A DNA stretch of 64,000 nucleotides from Pandoraea pnomenusa. Lineage in GTDB: Bacteria; Pseudomonadota; Gammaproteobacteria; Burkholderiales; Burkholderiaceae. Shown here one piece after another: positions 17,865-27,487 of the stretch. The translations under genes were made by a program, and so were the position numbers. How positions within the stretch are numbered: position 1 is the first letter of the stretch; every line of letters starts with the position of its first letter. The stretch is taken from assembly GCF_000767615.3 (NCBI RefSeq), contig NZ_CP009553.3, forward strand, positions 3,286,001 to 3,350,000. The letters run 5' to 3'. The notes under the pieces were generated by a model. It was not told where the DNA came from, made no database searches, and worked only from the letters and a program-made list of their open reading frames with translations.

Positions 17865-19934
17865 CTATCGGGCGACGCCGGACGCGACGGCAGGCGGCGC
17901 CACCGGCTGCGGTCGATCCGTCGAAGGCGGCGTGCCGGACGCCGAAGCGCGGCCCCGCTCCAGACGCGAGTCCCACCACATCGACACCAGCCAGCCTTCG
18001 GCGGTGAAGTACAGCGGCAACTTGTCCGGGAAGTGCAGATACTGCTTGTAGGCCATGCGATGGGTGGACGAGAACCAGTGCGGCACGATGTAGTACCCAT
18101 GCATGAGCACACGGTCGAGCGCGCGTGCGGCCGCGACGAGATCGTCGTAGGTGCGCGCACGCACGAGTTCGCCAAGCAACGTATCGACGGCCGGGTCCTT
18201 GAGCCCGATGACGTTGTCGGACCCCTCCACGTCGGCCGAACGGCTGCCGAAACGGTCGAGCAGCTCGGTGCCCGGAATCTGCGAGTCCGGATAACGCAGC
18301 GAAATCATGTCGAAGTCGAACGCCTCGAGGCGCTTCTGGTACAGCGCGAAATCGCTCGTGCGAAAGTTCAGCGTGATGCCGAGCTTCGCGAGATTGCGCG
18401 CGTAGGCCGAGGCGACCGGCCCCATCGCCCCGCCGTCGTCGAGGAATTCGAACACGAACGGCTCGCCTTTCGCATTGCGCAGCGCGCCGTCGCGATAGGT
18501 CCAGCCCGCCTGCGCCAACAACTCACGCGCCTGACGCAGGTTTTCGCGCAGGCTCGCGGGTGGAGCAGTCGTCGGCTGCACGACCATCGGCCCGAACACG
18601 GCCGGGTCGAGCGACTTGCGCAGCGGATCGAGCAGCTTGCGTTCGGCCTCGCCCGGCATGCCGCGTGCCGCGAGGTCACTGTTGGTGAAATAGCTGTAGA
18701 TGCGCTGGTACTGGTTGTAGAACAGCTGACGATTCAGCCACTGGAAGTCCAGTGCGAGGTCCAGCGCGCGGCGCACACGCACGTCGCGGAACTTGTCGCG
18801 GCGCGTGTTCAGAATGAAGCCCTGCATGCCGGCCGCATTGTGATGGGCGAATTCGCGCTTGACCAGTTCGCCGTCGCGAAAGCGCTTGCCCACGTAACTG
18901 CGTACCCAACTGCGCGCGCGATATTCGGTGGTGGCGTCGAATTCGCCCGCCTTGAAGCCTTCGAGCCGCACGATATCGTCGGCGTACATCTTGTAGACGA
19001 TGCGCTCGAAGTTGTAGGTCCCGCGCCGCACCGGCAGGTCGTTGCCCCAGTAGTTCGGGTCGCGGTGGAAGGCAATGCGACGGCCGCCTTCGTACGACTC
19101 GATCAGATACGGACCACTCGCGATCGGCGTCTCGAACGTGATGGCGTCGAATGCCTTGCGCTTGCCGTCGGCCCCCACGCCCCACTTCGGCGAGAACACC
19201 GGCACCGACGCCGCGAGCAGCGGCAGGTCGGGACTGACACGCCGGAAGTCGAAGCGCACCCGACGATTGTCGATCACCGTCACGCCCTTCACGTCGGCGA
19301 GCATCACTTTGTAACCCGGCGCTGCCTGCGGGCTCATGAGGGTGTCGAACGAGTATTTGACGTCCTGGGCGGTCACCGGGTCGCCGTTGTTGAAGTGCGC
19401 GGCCCGATTGATGTGAAACGTGACCGACGCCCCGTCGGGCGCCACCGCGATATCGTCGGCCAGCAGGCCGTATACGGTCGCCGGTTCATCCGCGCTGCCA
19501 ATGCCGAGCGTCTCGAACATCAGGCCCGACACGCCGGGCGGCGACGTGCCGCGCAGCGTGAACGGATTGAATTTATCGAAGCTCGTGCGCCGGTCCGGAT
19601 TGGCCAGTGTGAGCGTGCCGCCACGCGGCGCATCCGGATTGACGTAATCGAAGTGCGTGAACCCTTTCGGATATTTCGGCTCGCCGTACTGCGCGATGGC
19701 GTACTTGGCGTGTGCGTCCGGCGCAAACCACAGGATCGCCGACACAACGATGCCGACGACGGTCACGGCGAAGCGGGTCGAGAAGCGCGCGCCGGACACG
19801 ATGGACGCAGCGCACGCGAAGGTCTGGACGACCGGCGCGACGACGGCGCGCATCGACGCCGTTCGTCCGGCAATACGTGAGGCGGCAAACGAGGCCTGCG
19901 TCGAGTGTGGATGCCGTGTTGTGCGCGCGTTCAT
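17865..19934 (-). CDS. yejA: Peptide ABC transporter binding protein, YejA-like
   Basis: 689 aa from MNARTTRHPHST with AGGAG before the ATG. The frame is open far upstream but lacks family similarity there. A signal peptide ends near FAPDAHA-KYAIAQYGEP, after an unusually long N-region of about 60 residues. The remainder is an SBP family 5 protein (FNPFTLRGT, YKVMLADVKGV, DSQIPGTELLDRFGS). It captures oligopeptides in the periplasm for YejBEF and is the first gene of the operon. Confidence 0.92.
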   Translation of the reverse strand: MNARTTRHPHSTQASFAASRIAGRTASMRAVVAPVVQTFACAASIVSGARFSTRFAVTVVGIVVSAILWFAPDAHAKYAIAQYGEPKYPKGFTHFDYVNPDAPRGGTLTLANPDRRTSFDKFNPFTLRGTSPPGVSGLMFETLGIGSADEPATVYGLLADDIAVAPDGASVTFHINRAAHFNNGDPVTAQDVKYSFDTLMSPQAAPGYKVMLADVKGVTVIDNRRVRFDFRRVSPDLPLLAASVPVFSPKWGVGADGKRKAFDAITFETPIASGPYLIESYEGGRRIAFHRDPNYWGNDLPVRRGTYNFERIVYKMYADDIVRLEGFKAGEFDATTEYRARSWVRSYVGKRFRDGELVKREFAHHNAAGMQGFILNTRRDKFRDVRVRRALDLALDFQWLNRQLFYNQYQRIYSYFTNSDLAARGMPGEAERKLLDPLRKSLDPAVFGPMVVQPTTAPPASLRENLRQARELLAQAGWTYRDGALRNAKGEPFVFEFLDDGGAMGPVASAYARNLAKLGITLNFRTSDFALYQKRLEAFDFDMISLRYPDSQIPGTELLDRFGSRSADVEGSDNVIGLKDPAVDTLLGELVRARTYDDLVAAARALDRVLMHGYYIVPHWFSSTHRMAYKQYLHFPDKLPLYFTAEGWLVSMWWDSRLERGRASASGTPPSTDRPQPVAPPAVASGVAR

Positions 19935-20123
19935 GCGTCTCCTGTATTTGTCGGCGAGCCCCCGCCTGCCGGGGCACGGACGCATCCAGCCCCTCCCCCT
20001 GCCGCCGGTCGGAATCTCTCGCGGCCCGTGCTCGCGCAGCTTTGCCGCACGAGACTTGGCGTCACGACCAGACCGCGCGACAATTGTACCCAAAAGCCCG
20101 GCGATCACCGCACTGAAAGACAC

Positions 20124-21041
20124 ATGCGCGCCGGCCCGGTTCCCCCATCCGCGCCCTGGAGGCCGACGTTGCCCGCAACACGATCCCCCGTGCAAAACCC
20201 CAACCGCACCCTGCCCCGCTGGCTCGCGAAATTCTTCTTTCAGTGTGTCGAAGCGGCGCAGCGCCGGATTGCCCGGGGTTCGCTGGTCGGCGACAAACCC
20301 ATCTTCGACAATGCGCAGTTCCCGTGGGTCGAAGCGATCGAAGCGCAGGCACCGGCCATCGCGCGCGAACTCGAAGCGGTGCTTGCCACGCCGGGCCGTC
20401 TGCCCGCGTTCCACGAAATCTCGCCCGACGTTGCCACCATCACGCAGGACCATCAGTGGCAGACCTTCGTGTTTCTCGGCTATGGCATGCGCGCCGAGCG
20501 CAATCTTGCACGCTGCCCCGCCACCGCTGCCGCGCTCGACGGCATTCCGGGCCTGCGCACCGCCTTCTTCTCGATCCTCTCGCCAGGCAAGCAGATTCCG
20601 CTGCATCGCGGCCCCTACAACGGCGTATTGCGGCTGCATCTTGCGCTGAAGGTGCCGCGCGAGCGGGAGAAGTGCTGGATCGAGGTCGACGGCCAGCGCT
20701 ATGTGTGGCAGGTCAATCGCGCCGTCATCTTCGACGATGCATACCCGCATCAGGTGCACAACGACACCGACGAGACGCGCGTGGTGCTGTTCGTCGATTT
20801 CGAGCGCCCGTGCAAGCCACCCGTTTCCTGGCTCAACCGGCTGCTCCTCGCCTTCGCCCCGCTCACGCCCGAGCTTCAGCAAGCCAAGGCGAATCACGAG
20901 AAGTGGGAGCGGGACTATTACTCGGCGCCCAAGCCGGCCGCGGGTGATCCCGCCGGACCTGTCGGCGCGTCTGCCGCACCGTCCGGTGCGAGCGACGCAC
21001 ATCGCGCCGAAACGCTGTCGGACGAGCGGGCTCATCACTGA
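20124..21041 (+). CDS. Aspartyl/asparaginyl beta-hydroxylase family protein, LpxO-like
   Basis: 305 aa from an ATG at 20124; a GTG at 20190 is an alternative and neither has a clear ribosome binding site. The core has the iron-binding signature of this Fe(II)/2-oxoglutarate oxygenase family: PLHRGPYNGVLRLHL (His161) and DDAYPHQVHND (His209). Bacterial members include LpxO, which hydroxylates a lipid A acyl chain. There is no obvious membrane anchor, so lipid A as substrate is uncertain. It is divergent from yejA. Confidence 0.85.
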   Translation: MRAGPVPPSAPWRPTLPATRSPVQNPNRTLPRWLAKFFFQCVEAAQRRIARGSLVGDKPIFDNAQFPWVEAIEAQAPAIARELEAVLATPGRLPAFHEISPDVATITQDHQWQTFVFLGYGMRAERNLARCPATAAALDGIPGLRTAFFSILSPGKQIPLHRGPYNGVLRLHLALKVPREREKCWIEVDGQRYVWQVNRAVIFDDAYPHQVHNDTDETRVVLFVDFERPCKPPVSWLNRLLLAFAPLTPELQQAKANHEKWERDYYSAPKPAAGDPAGPVGASAAPSGASDAHRAETLSDERAHH

Positions 21042-21054
21042 GCGTCGGCCCATG

Positions 21055-21096
21055 AAAAACCCCCAAGGGTTGGCGGTGCATCCAACGCTTGGGGGG
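21055..21096 (-). terminator. Terminator of the MdfA-like exporter gene
   Basis: Read on the minus strand, a CCCCCCAAG-CTTGGGGG hairpin with an inner CCAA/TTGG extension is followed by TTTTT. It also lies just past the convergent hydroxylase gene. Confidence 0.8.
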
Positions 21097-21154
21097 AATT
21101 TCAAAACTCGCTGGCGCCTTTCTTGTCTTTTTTGTTTACCGCGCGGCACGCCTA

Positions 21155-22387
21155 TCACGGCTGGCGTGCCGGATGCGCAAGCGGATCGTGCGCGGGCGGC
21201 GGCACGAAATTCGCCGCCAGCACGGCCACCAGCGCCGCGGCCGTCATTGCGCCGATGCCCAGCGCGGCGTCGCCGAAGTGCAGGTACGCCAGCTTCATCG
21301 ATTCGATCACCGCAACGGCCACGACAATGGTAATCATGCTGAGCATGCCGGCGACCGTGGCACGGTTGGGGCTATCCACCGCGAACAACGACTGGCGATA
21401 CACCACGCCGTAGCACATGCCCATGCCGAATGCGTGCAACGTCGTGCCCACGAGCAGCGCCGGATATCCCGGCGCGAGAATCGCGGTCCCGATGAGCGAG
21501 ACGGCCGCGCCGATGAGCATCGCCGCCACACCGGTGGCCAGCACGCGAGCGTTCGACCAGCGACCCACCTGACGCGACAGGAGCAGATTGCCGAGAATCA
21601 GCGCCGCGAACACCGGCAACTGCAGCAGTGCATATTGCATCTGCGACATTCCCGCACGCTCGATCAGGAATACCGGGCCGAGCGCAATCCATGTGAGCAG
21701 CGGCGTCACCGCCAACCCGGTGAGCACCGCACCGCGCCAAAAGCGCGTGCTCGAGAGCGGCAGCCTGTAACCCTGCCACAACGAGCGGGCGTTGAGCGCG
21801 CTGCGATCGTGTCGCGAGAGTTCCGGCATGGTGCGGTACAAGCCGACGAAAGAGACCACGGCGACCAGCGCGATCAGCCAGAAGATGCTGCGCCACGACA
21901 GGTACGACACCACGGCGGCGCCCGCGAGCGGGCCGAACATCGGCGAGAGCAGCGAGACATTCGCCATGAGCGCCATGACCCGCACGGCAGTCTTCTCTTC
22001 GAATGCTTCATGGACAGTCGGATAACCCACCGTCAGCACGAAACAGCAGCCCATGCCCTGAAGGAAGCGCAGCAGAATGAATTGCGACATGGTCTGCACA
22101 TAATGCATCGTCACACAGGCCGCGATGAACATGACCAGTCCCGAGAGCAGCACCCGACGCCGCCCGAAGCGATCGGCCAGCGGGCCGAGCAGCCACTGCA
22201 GGCTCGCATTGCCGAGCATGGCGGCCGTCAGGGCCAGCGTAATCATGTCCGCCGTCGCACCGAACTCGCGCGTGACGAGCGGCATGCCCGGCATGATCAT
22301 GTCGTTCGAGACGTAGACGGCAAACTCGAAGAGCACCAGCGACAGGGGAAACCAGAATCGTGAGACAGGCTTGGCGAAGTGAGACAC
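21155..22387 (-). CDS. MFS multidrug exporter, MdfA-like
   Basis: 410 aa from GTG at 22387, preceded by AAAGGAG; the frame is open further upstream but no other start has a binding site. Twelve transmembrane helices are predictable. Helix 1 has FEFAVYVSNDMIMPG, with Glu21 and Asp29 matching the substrate/proton residues Glu26 and Asp34 of MdfA. The motif A loop is LADRFGRRRVLLSG. It probably exports lipophilic or cationic drugs by proton antiport. Confidence 0.88.
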   Translation of the reverse strand: MSHFAKPVSRFWFPLSLVLFEFAVYVSNDMIMPGMPLVTREFGATADMITLALTAAMLGNASLQWLLGPLADRFGRRRVLLSGLVMFIAACVTMHYVQTMSQFILLRFLQGMGCCFVLTVGYPTVHEAFEEKTAVRVMALMANVSLLSPMFGPLAGAAVVSYLSWRSIFWLIALVAVVSFVGLYRTMPELSRHDRSALNARSLWQGYRLPLSSTRFWRGAVLTGLAVTPLLTWIALGPVFLIERAGMSQMQYALLQLPVFAALILGNLLLSRQVGRWSNARVLATGVAAMLIGAAVSLIGTAILAPGYPALLVGTTLHAFGMGMCYGVVYRQSLFAVDSPNRATVAGMLSMITIVVAVAVIESMKLAYLHFGDAALGIGAMTAAALVAVLAANFVPPPAHDPLAHPARQP

Positions 22388-22433
22388 CTCGTTAAGGCTC
22401 CTTTGTGCGGCCACGGCTCGTGACAATGGCGCA

Positions 22434-22478
22434 CGTAAAAAGACAACACCCCCGGCGCCTGCGAGGCACCGGGGGTGT
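22434..22478 (-). terminator. Terminator of the FKBP gene
   Basis: A 14-bp stem with one mismatch (22446-22478) is followed on the minus strand by TTGTCTTTTT. It lies between the FKBP stop and the MFS start. Confidence 0.85.
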
Positions 22479-22520
22479 CTGTTGCATCGACTATGCCGTA
22501 TTCGTACGGCTTTCGATGGT

Positions 22521-22862
22521 TCAGACGTCCAACAGTTCAACCTCGAAGACCAGCGTTGCGTTGGGCGGAATCACACCGCCGGCGCCGCGGGCGCCGTAAC
22601 CGAGTTGCGGCGGAATGACCAGCTTGCGCTTGCCGCCGACCTTCATGCCCTGAACGCCTTCGTCCCAGCCGCGAATGACCATGCCGCCGCCGAGCACGAA
22701 GTCGAACGGTTGGTTACGGTCCTTGCTGGAGTCGAATTTCGTGCCGTCGGTGAGCCATCCCGTGTAGTGCACGGAGACGGTCTTGCCTGCGACGGCTTCG
22801 GCGCCTTCGCCCACTTGCAGGTCGTCGTATTCCAGGCCGGAAGAGGTGGTGATGGTCGACAT
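22521..22862 (-). CDS. FKBP-type peptidyl-prolyl isomerase
   Basis: 113 aa from [12 protein letters not shown] with a GAGGA site upstream. It is a single FKBP domain with the family signatures [37 protein letters not shown] and VIPPQLGYG. No signal peptide is present, so it is a cytoplasmic foldase of the short 'Fkp/FklB-minimal' type common in beta-proteobacteria. It is transcribed alone between two terminators. Confidence 0.95.
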   Translation of the reverse strand: MSTITTSSGLEYDDLQVGEGAEAVAGKTVSVHYTGWLTDGTKFDSSKDRNQPFDFVLGGGMVIRGWDEGVQGMKVGGKRKLVIPPQLGYGARGAGGVIPPNATLVFEVELLDV

Positions 22863-22935
22863 GTTGATCCTCGCTCGAAAGGCGGATGATGGAATGATAC
22901 CGACGCGCGAGATATCGCCAACGCGCGAACTCGGG

Positions 22936-22975
22936 AAAGAAAAAAACCCCCGGCTCTCCGCGAAGAGCCGGGGGT
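22936..22975 (-). terminator. Terminator of tRNA-Ser
   Basis: A perfect 12-bp stem (22946-22957 with 22964-22975) is followed by TTTTTTTCTTT on the minus strand. It starts 18 bp after the tRNA 3' end. Confidence 0.92.
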
Positions 22976-22992
22976 GTTCCGCCAAGGCGACT

Positions 22993-23086
22993 TGGCGGAG
23001 ACGGAGGGATTCGAACCCTCGATCCAGGTTTTGGCCCAGATGCTCCCTTAGCAGGGGAGTGCCTTCGACCTCTCGGCCACGTCTCC
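22993..23086 (-). tRNA. tRNA-Ser (anticodon GCU)
   Basis: The 94-nt sequence starts GGAGACG and ends CGTCTCCGCCA, so the CCA is encoded. It has a 7-bp acceptor stem, a long type II variable arm (serine identity), TTCGAATC in the T arm and CTGCTAA in the anticodon loop, which gives GCU and decodes AGC/AGU. Confidence 0.96.
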
Positions 23087-23129
23087 CAAACTTGTCGTCA
23101 CATCAGGGAGGTGATGTAACGAAGGCGTG

Positions 23130-23158
23130 ATATTACCTACTGTTCGCGGTGTCGTCAA
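23130..23158 (-). promoter_or_regulatory. Strong promoter of tRNA-Ser
   Basis: TTGACG (23158-23153) and TAATAT (23135-23130) are 17 bp apart on the minus strand. Transcription would start about 38 bp before the mature tRNA. Confidence 0.8.
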
Positions 23159-23321
23159 ACAATATGCGCATGGAAATCCAACTTTTTTTGCGTACGTGTC
23201 ATGCACTCGACACGTTAGGGGATTTTTCTGCGCATCACCTGACACCACGGCGCGCATTTCGCGCTTCGGGCCGCACACCTCGCACAGATATGCGGCACCG
23301 GTCTTCACGACGCCGGATCGC

Positions 23322-24572
23322 TTATGCCTGATCGAGCTCGAACGCCTTATGCAGCGCGCGCACTGCGAGCTCCATGTACTTCTCGTCGATCAGCACCGAG
23401 ATCTTGATTTCCGACGTCGAAATCAGCTGGATGTTGATGCCCTCTTCCGACAGCGTGCGGAACGCCTTGCTGGCGATTCCGACGTGCGAGCGCATGCCCA
23501 CGCCGACGATCGAGACCTTCGAGACCTTCGGGTCACCCACGACTTCCGCCGCACCGATGTGACCCTGCACGTCGTTCTGCAGCAATGCCATGGCGCGCTG
23601 ATATTCGCCGCGCGGCACCGTGAACGTGAAGTCGGTCTTCCCCTCGACGCTCAGGTTCTGGATGATCATGTCGACATCGATGTTCGCGTCGGCGATCGGG
23701 CCGAGGATCTGATAGGCAATGCCCGGGCGATCCGGCACGCCGCGCACGGTGATCTTGGCCTCGTCGCGCTGGAATGCGATACCCGAGATGATGGCCTTTT
23801 CCATTTGTTCGTCTTCCTCAAAAGTAATCAGCGTGCCCGAGCGCGCTTCTTCGTCGAGCGCGATCATCGGATCGGTCAGGCTCGAGAGCACACGAGTCTT
23901 GACCTGGTACTTGCCGGCAAACTCCACCGAGCGGATCTGCAGCACCTTCGAGCCGAGGCTGGCCATTTCCAGCATCTCTTCGAAAGTGACCTTGTCCAGA
24001 CGGCGCGCTTCGTCCACCACGCGCGGATCGGTCGTGTACACGCCGTCGACGTCGGTGTAGATCAGGCATTCGTCGGCCTTGAGCGCGGCCGCCACGGCCA
24101 CGGCCGAGGTGTCGGAGCCGCCGCGACCGAGCGTGGTCACGTTGCCGTTCGGATCGATCCCCTGGAAGCCGGTAATGACCACCACGCGTCCGGCGTCGAG
24201 ATCGGCCATCACGCGCTTGTCGTCGATTTCCGAAATGCGGGCCTTCGTGAAAGCACTGTCGGTCTTGATCGGTACTTGCCAGCCGGCGTAGCTCACGGCA
24301 TCGACGCCCGCTTCCTTGAGGGCAATCGCCAGCAGGCCAACGCTCACCTGCTCGCCGGTGGCGGCAATGGCGTCGAGTTCGCGCGGGTCGGGTTGGGCCG
24401 AAATTTCCTTGGCCAGACCCAGCAGACGATTGGTCTCGCCGGACATCGCCGACGGCACCACCACCATCTTGTGACCGGCCTTGTGCCACTTGGCCACGCG
24501 CTTGGCGACATTCTTGATGCGCTCCACCGAGCCCATCGACGTGCCGCCGTATTTGTGTACGATCAGAGCCAT
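23322..24572 (-). CDS. lysC: Aspartate kinase
   Basis: 416 aa. It has the kinase motif KYGGTSMGS (7-15), the [14 protein letters not shown] phosphate loop and two C-terminal ACT domains ([15 protein letters not shown] and [16 protein letters not shown]) that bind feedback inhibitors. It makes aspartyl phosphate, the first step to lysine, threonine and methionine. It is a monofunctional, alpha/beta-type enzyme. It acts one step before Asd (59479-60609). It lies at the end of a minus-strand cluster, 231 bp after tilS. Confidence 0.96.
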   Translation of the reverse strand: MALIVHKYGGTSMGSVERIKNVAKRVAKWHKAGHKMVVVPSAMSGETNRLLGLAKEISAQPDPRELDAIAATGEQVSVGLLAIALKEAGVDAVSYAGWQVPIKTDSAFTKARISEIDDKRVMADLDAGRVVVITGFQGIDPNGNVTTLGRGGSDTSAVAVAAALKADECLIYTDVDGVYTTDPRVVDEARRLDKVTFEEMLEMASLGSKVLQIRSVEFAGKYQVKTRVLSSLTDPMIALDEEARSGTLITFEEDEQMEKAIISGIAFQRDEAKITVRGVPDRPGIAYQILGPIADANIDVDMIIQNLSVEGKTDFTFTVPRGEYQRAMALLQNDVQGHIGAAEVVGDPKVSKVSIVGVGMRSHVGIASKAFRTLSEEGINIQLISTSEIKISVLIDEKYMELAVRALHKAFELDQA

Positions 24573-24803
24573 AACATTGCTAACACATTGATTTAAAACC
24601 GTTTATGAATCCTGCGCGGATACCCTCGCCGGAGTATCGGTGACGTTTCGATTCGCGAACTTTTGATTATCGCACGAATGTATCGCGCCTGAGGCAGTTC
24701 GGCGCAGATTGCACTGCGCACACCGTCGTCGGCCGCACGCGGCGGCAGATTGTGCTGCATTTCGCAGACGTTTCGGAACGAGATGCTTCCGTGGCTGCGG
24801 CGC

Positions 24804-26360
24804 TCACGCCTCGTCGCGCCACGTCATTTGCCAGCGAGCACCGCCCTGCTCGCCCTGCGATCCGCCATCGATACCGAGGCGAGGCACGAAAAGGATCGCG
24901 TCGCCCTGCCAGACGATCGGCACGTTGCGCAACCACGCAGCGATGCCGCGACTCTGATACCAGTGCTTCAGCGAACGCGAGTGCCCCCGCGCATGCTCGC
25001 GCCACCGCTCGCCGCCCGCTCTCGCCCGCGCAACCAACGGCCGGGCACGCAGCACATGTTCGTCGACCGTCCCACCGGCGGCGGCCCCCGGGGTCGCCGG
25101 CGAGTTCGGTGAAAGCGGTGAAAGCGGCGTGAAGACGATGCTTCCTTTCCACGCGGGCAGGCGCCACTCTCGCTCCCCTGACCAGCGCAACATCACGTCC
25201 GGCGCCACGTCGTCGCGACCGGCGGCGTCGTAGACGGCCGTCCACTGCAACGCATCGCGATACAGACGCAACACGGCGTCGCCGTGCGGCAATTCAAGCG
25301 ACGCGTCGACATGCGCATCGCGAATCTGGCGAACCCACTCGTCGAGTCGCGCCTCCGGGGGCGTCGCCAGGCCGCGGCGCGCCGCCCAGAACCGCAACAG
25401 GTTGGCAAGTCTTGCGGCATCGAGCGACTGCAACCGGCTGCGCTGCAATCGTTCCCGCCCGTCTCCATGCGCATCGCACGGCACGCAGGCCATGTCGAAG
25501 TCGAGTTGCGCCAGTTGGTCGAGCAGTGTCTGGGCTTGCGCCGCGTGGCGCGCGAATCGCGCGAGCGTCTCGCGATACGCGGGCACATGCCGTGAGATGG
25601 CGGGCATGACATCGTGGCGCAACGCGTTGCGCAAATACTGGCGATCCTCGTTCGACGGATCCTCGACCCATGACAATGAGCGCGCCTTCGCGTACGCATG
25701 CATCGTCTCGCGCGAGACATCGAGCAAAGGGCGCAGCAAACGCGTGCGGGTCGCCTCGCGTGCGGCGCCCGGCAACGACCCTTCCACGGCCATCGCCGCC
25801 ACCCCCGGCAAACCGGCGCCGCGCAGCATCTGCAACAGGACGGTTTCCGCCTGATCATTCGCGTGGTGCGCCGTGAGCAGTGCGTCGATGTCGTGCTCGC
25901 GGCAACTCGCCGCAAGCGCCTCGTAACGCAAGGCGCGTGCCGCACCTTCGGTGCCCTGACGGGCGTCTCGCGGCACGTCGACCTGATGCGATGCGAAAGC
26001 GAAGCCGCGCATACGCGCCTCGCGCTCGCATATCGCAAGCCAATCGTCAGCGTGAGGAGACAATCCGTGATGAATGTGGACGGCCAGCGGCTGGGCTACC
26101 GCGTCGCCGGCCTGACGTCTCGCGTGGACCCAACGGGCGAGCGCGTCGAGCAACACCATCGAGTCCAGCCCGCCGCTCAGGGCCAGCGCGAGACGCGGCG
26201 TGCCGGGCGTGCCGGGCGTGGCGAGCGCCATGCGCAACGCGACGTCCACATGTGCAACTGCCGCGTCGCATCGGGGGGATGCGAACGCGGCAGTGGATGA
26301 ATCGTGATGTGGCATCGGATTCGGCGTCATCGCCACCAAGGGCGACGACGCATCGGCCAT
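24804..26360 (-). CDS. tilS: tRNA(Ile)-lysidine synthetase
   Basis: 518 aa from an ATG at 26360, 4 bp after the accA stop; an earlier ATG inside accA is less likely. The N-terminal N-type ATP pyrophosphatase motif SGGLDS is at 62-67, with HIHHGLSPHADDW and HHANDQAETVL following. It turns C34 of the AUA-reading tRNA-Ile into lysidine. The N-terminal 50 residues and the Pro/Ser/Ala insert near residue 420 are long for the family. A 9-bp direct duplication (TPGTPG) sits just before the ATPase domain. Confidence 0.93.
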   Translation of the reverse strand: MADASSPLVAMTPNPMPHHDSSTAAFASPRCDAAVAHVDVALRMALATPGTPGTPRLALALSGGLDSMVLLDALARWVHARRQAGDAVAQPLAVHIHHGLSPHADDWLAICEREARMRGFAFASHQVDVPRDARQGTEGAARALRYEALAASCREHDIDALLTAHHANDQAETVLLQMLRGAGLPGVAAMAVEGSLPGAAREATRTRLLRPLLDVSRETMHAYAKARSLSWVEDPSNEDRQYLRNALRHDVMPAISRHVPAYRETLARFARHAAQAQTLLDQLAQLDFDMACVPCDAHGDGRERLQRSRLQSLDAARLANLLRFWAARRGLATPPEARLDEWVRQIRDAHVDASLELPHGDAVLRLYRDALQWTAVYDAAGRDDVAPDVMLRWSGEREWRLPAWKGSIVFTPLSPLSPNSPATPGAAAGGTVDEHVLRARPLVARARAGGERWREHARGHSRSLKHWYQSRGIAAWLRNVPIVWQGDAILFVPRLGIDGGSQGEQGGARWQMTWRDEA

Positions 26361-26364
26361 CGAA

Positions 26365-27333
26365 TTACTTCGCGCCGGCTTCCTTGAATTTGCCATAAGT
26401 CATCAGGCGCTCGAAGCGGCGCTCGAGCAACTCCTTGTGGCTCATGCCCTGGAACTGACGCAGCGAATCGGCCAGTGCGCGCTTGAGCATGCCGGCCATG
26501 CCGAGCGGATCGCGATGCGCGCCGCCCAGCGGCTCATTGATGATCTTGTCGATCAGGCCAAGCGCCTTCAGGCGGTGCGCCGTCAGGCCCAGGGCTTCCG
26601 CGGCCTCGGGCGCCTTGGCGGCACTCTTCCACAGGATGGATGCGCAACCTTCGGGCGAGATGACCGAGTAGGTCGAGAACTGCAACATCATGACCGTATC
26701 GGCGACGGCCACGGCCAACGCACCGCCCGAACCGCCCTCGCCGATGATCGTGGTGATGATCGGCGTCTTGAGTTCGGTCATCACGTACAGGTTGCGACCG
26801 ATGGCCTCCGACTGACCACGCTCTTCGGCGTCGATGCCCGGATAGGCCCCCGGCGTATCGACGAACGTGAAGATCGGCAGGCCGAACTTCTCGGCGAGCT
26901 TCATCAGGCGCATGGCCTTGCGATAGCCCTCCGGTCGCGGCATGCCGAAATTGCGCATGGCGCGCTCCTTCGTGTCGCGCCCCTTCTGGTGACCGATCAC
27001 CATGCAGGCCTGACCGTTGAAACGCGCCATGCCGCCCACGATCGCGTGATCGTCCGAGAAGGCCCGGTCGCCATGCAGTTCGTGGAAGTCGGTAAAGATG
27101 TCGCGAATGTAGTCAAGCGTGTACGGACGCTGCGGGTGACGCGAAATTTGCGAAACCTGCCACGGCGACAGGTTCGTATAGATGTCTTTGGTGAGCTGCT
27201 GGCTCTTCTTGGAGAGGCGCTCGATCTCTTCGGAAATATCGACGGCGGAGTCGTCTTGCACGAAGCGCAGCTCTTCAATCTTCGCTTCGAGCTCGGCGAT
27301 CGGCTGTTCAAAATCCAAAAAGGTGTTCTTCAT
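26365..27333 (-). CDS. accA: Acetyl-CoA carboxylase carboxyltransferase, alpha subunit
   Basis: 322 aa from [16 protein letters not shown], with GGGGAAA upstream; an ATG at 27417 is rejected. It has the crotonase-like carboxyltransferase core ([32 protein letters not shown]). It pairs with AccD, encoded at 50607-51482 in another operon, as is normal for proteobacteria. The complex makes malonyl-CoA for fatty acid synthesis. It is translationally close to tilS. Confidence 0.97.
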   Translation of the reverse strand: MKNTFLDFEQPIAELEAKIEELRFVQDDSAVDISEEIERLSKKSQQLTKDIYTNLSPWQVSQISRHPQRPYTLDYIRDIFTDFHELHGDRAFSDDHAIVGGMARFNGQACMVIGHQKGRDTKERAMRNFGMPRPEGYRKAMRLMKLAEKFGLPIFTFVDTPGAYPGIDAEERGQSEAIGRNLYVMTELKTPIITTIIGEGGSGGALAVAVADTVMMLQFSTYSVISPEGCASILWKSAAKAPEAAEALGLTAHRLKALGLIDKIINEPLGGAHRDPLGMAGMLKRALADSLRQFQGMSHKELLERRFERLMTYGKFKEAGAK

Positions 27334-27487
27334 CAGGTTTCCCCGGAAATGCGGCAGCGTATTGTACCGCCGGCAACGTCTACCCGGTCGACATAGACAA
27401 CTTTCATCGACTCGCAACTCACAATAGACGTCAATAATGGCTGGATGAAACGGAATGGACGCGGATTATACGTCCTGGGCGAAACAA

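Noticed and set aside
17865..21158. A 1097-codon frame that fuses YejA to a 400-residue upstream segment
   Set aside because: The upstream part has no family similarity and is antisense to the hydroxylase gene. A good ribosome binding site and signal peptide support the start at 19934.
24573..24803. Gap between tilS and lysC as a possible riboswitch (lysine) leader
   Set aside because: No terminator hairpin, no conserved lysine-riboswitch core and no strong promoter visible on the minus strand.
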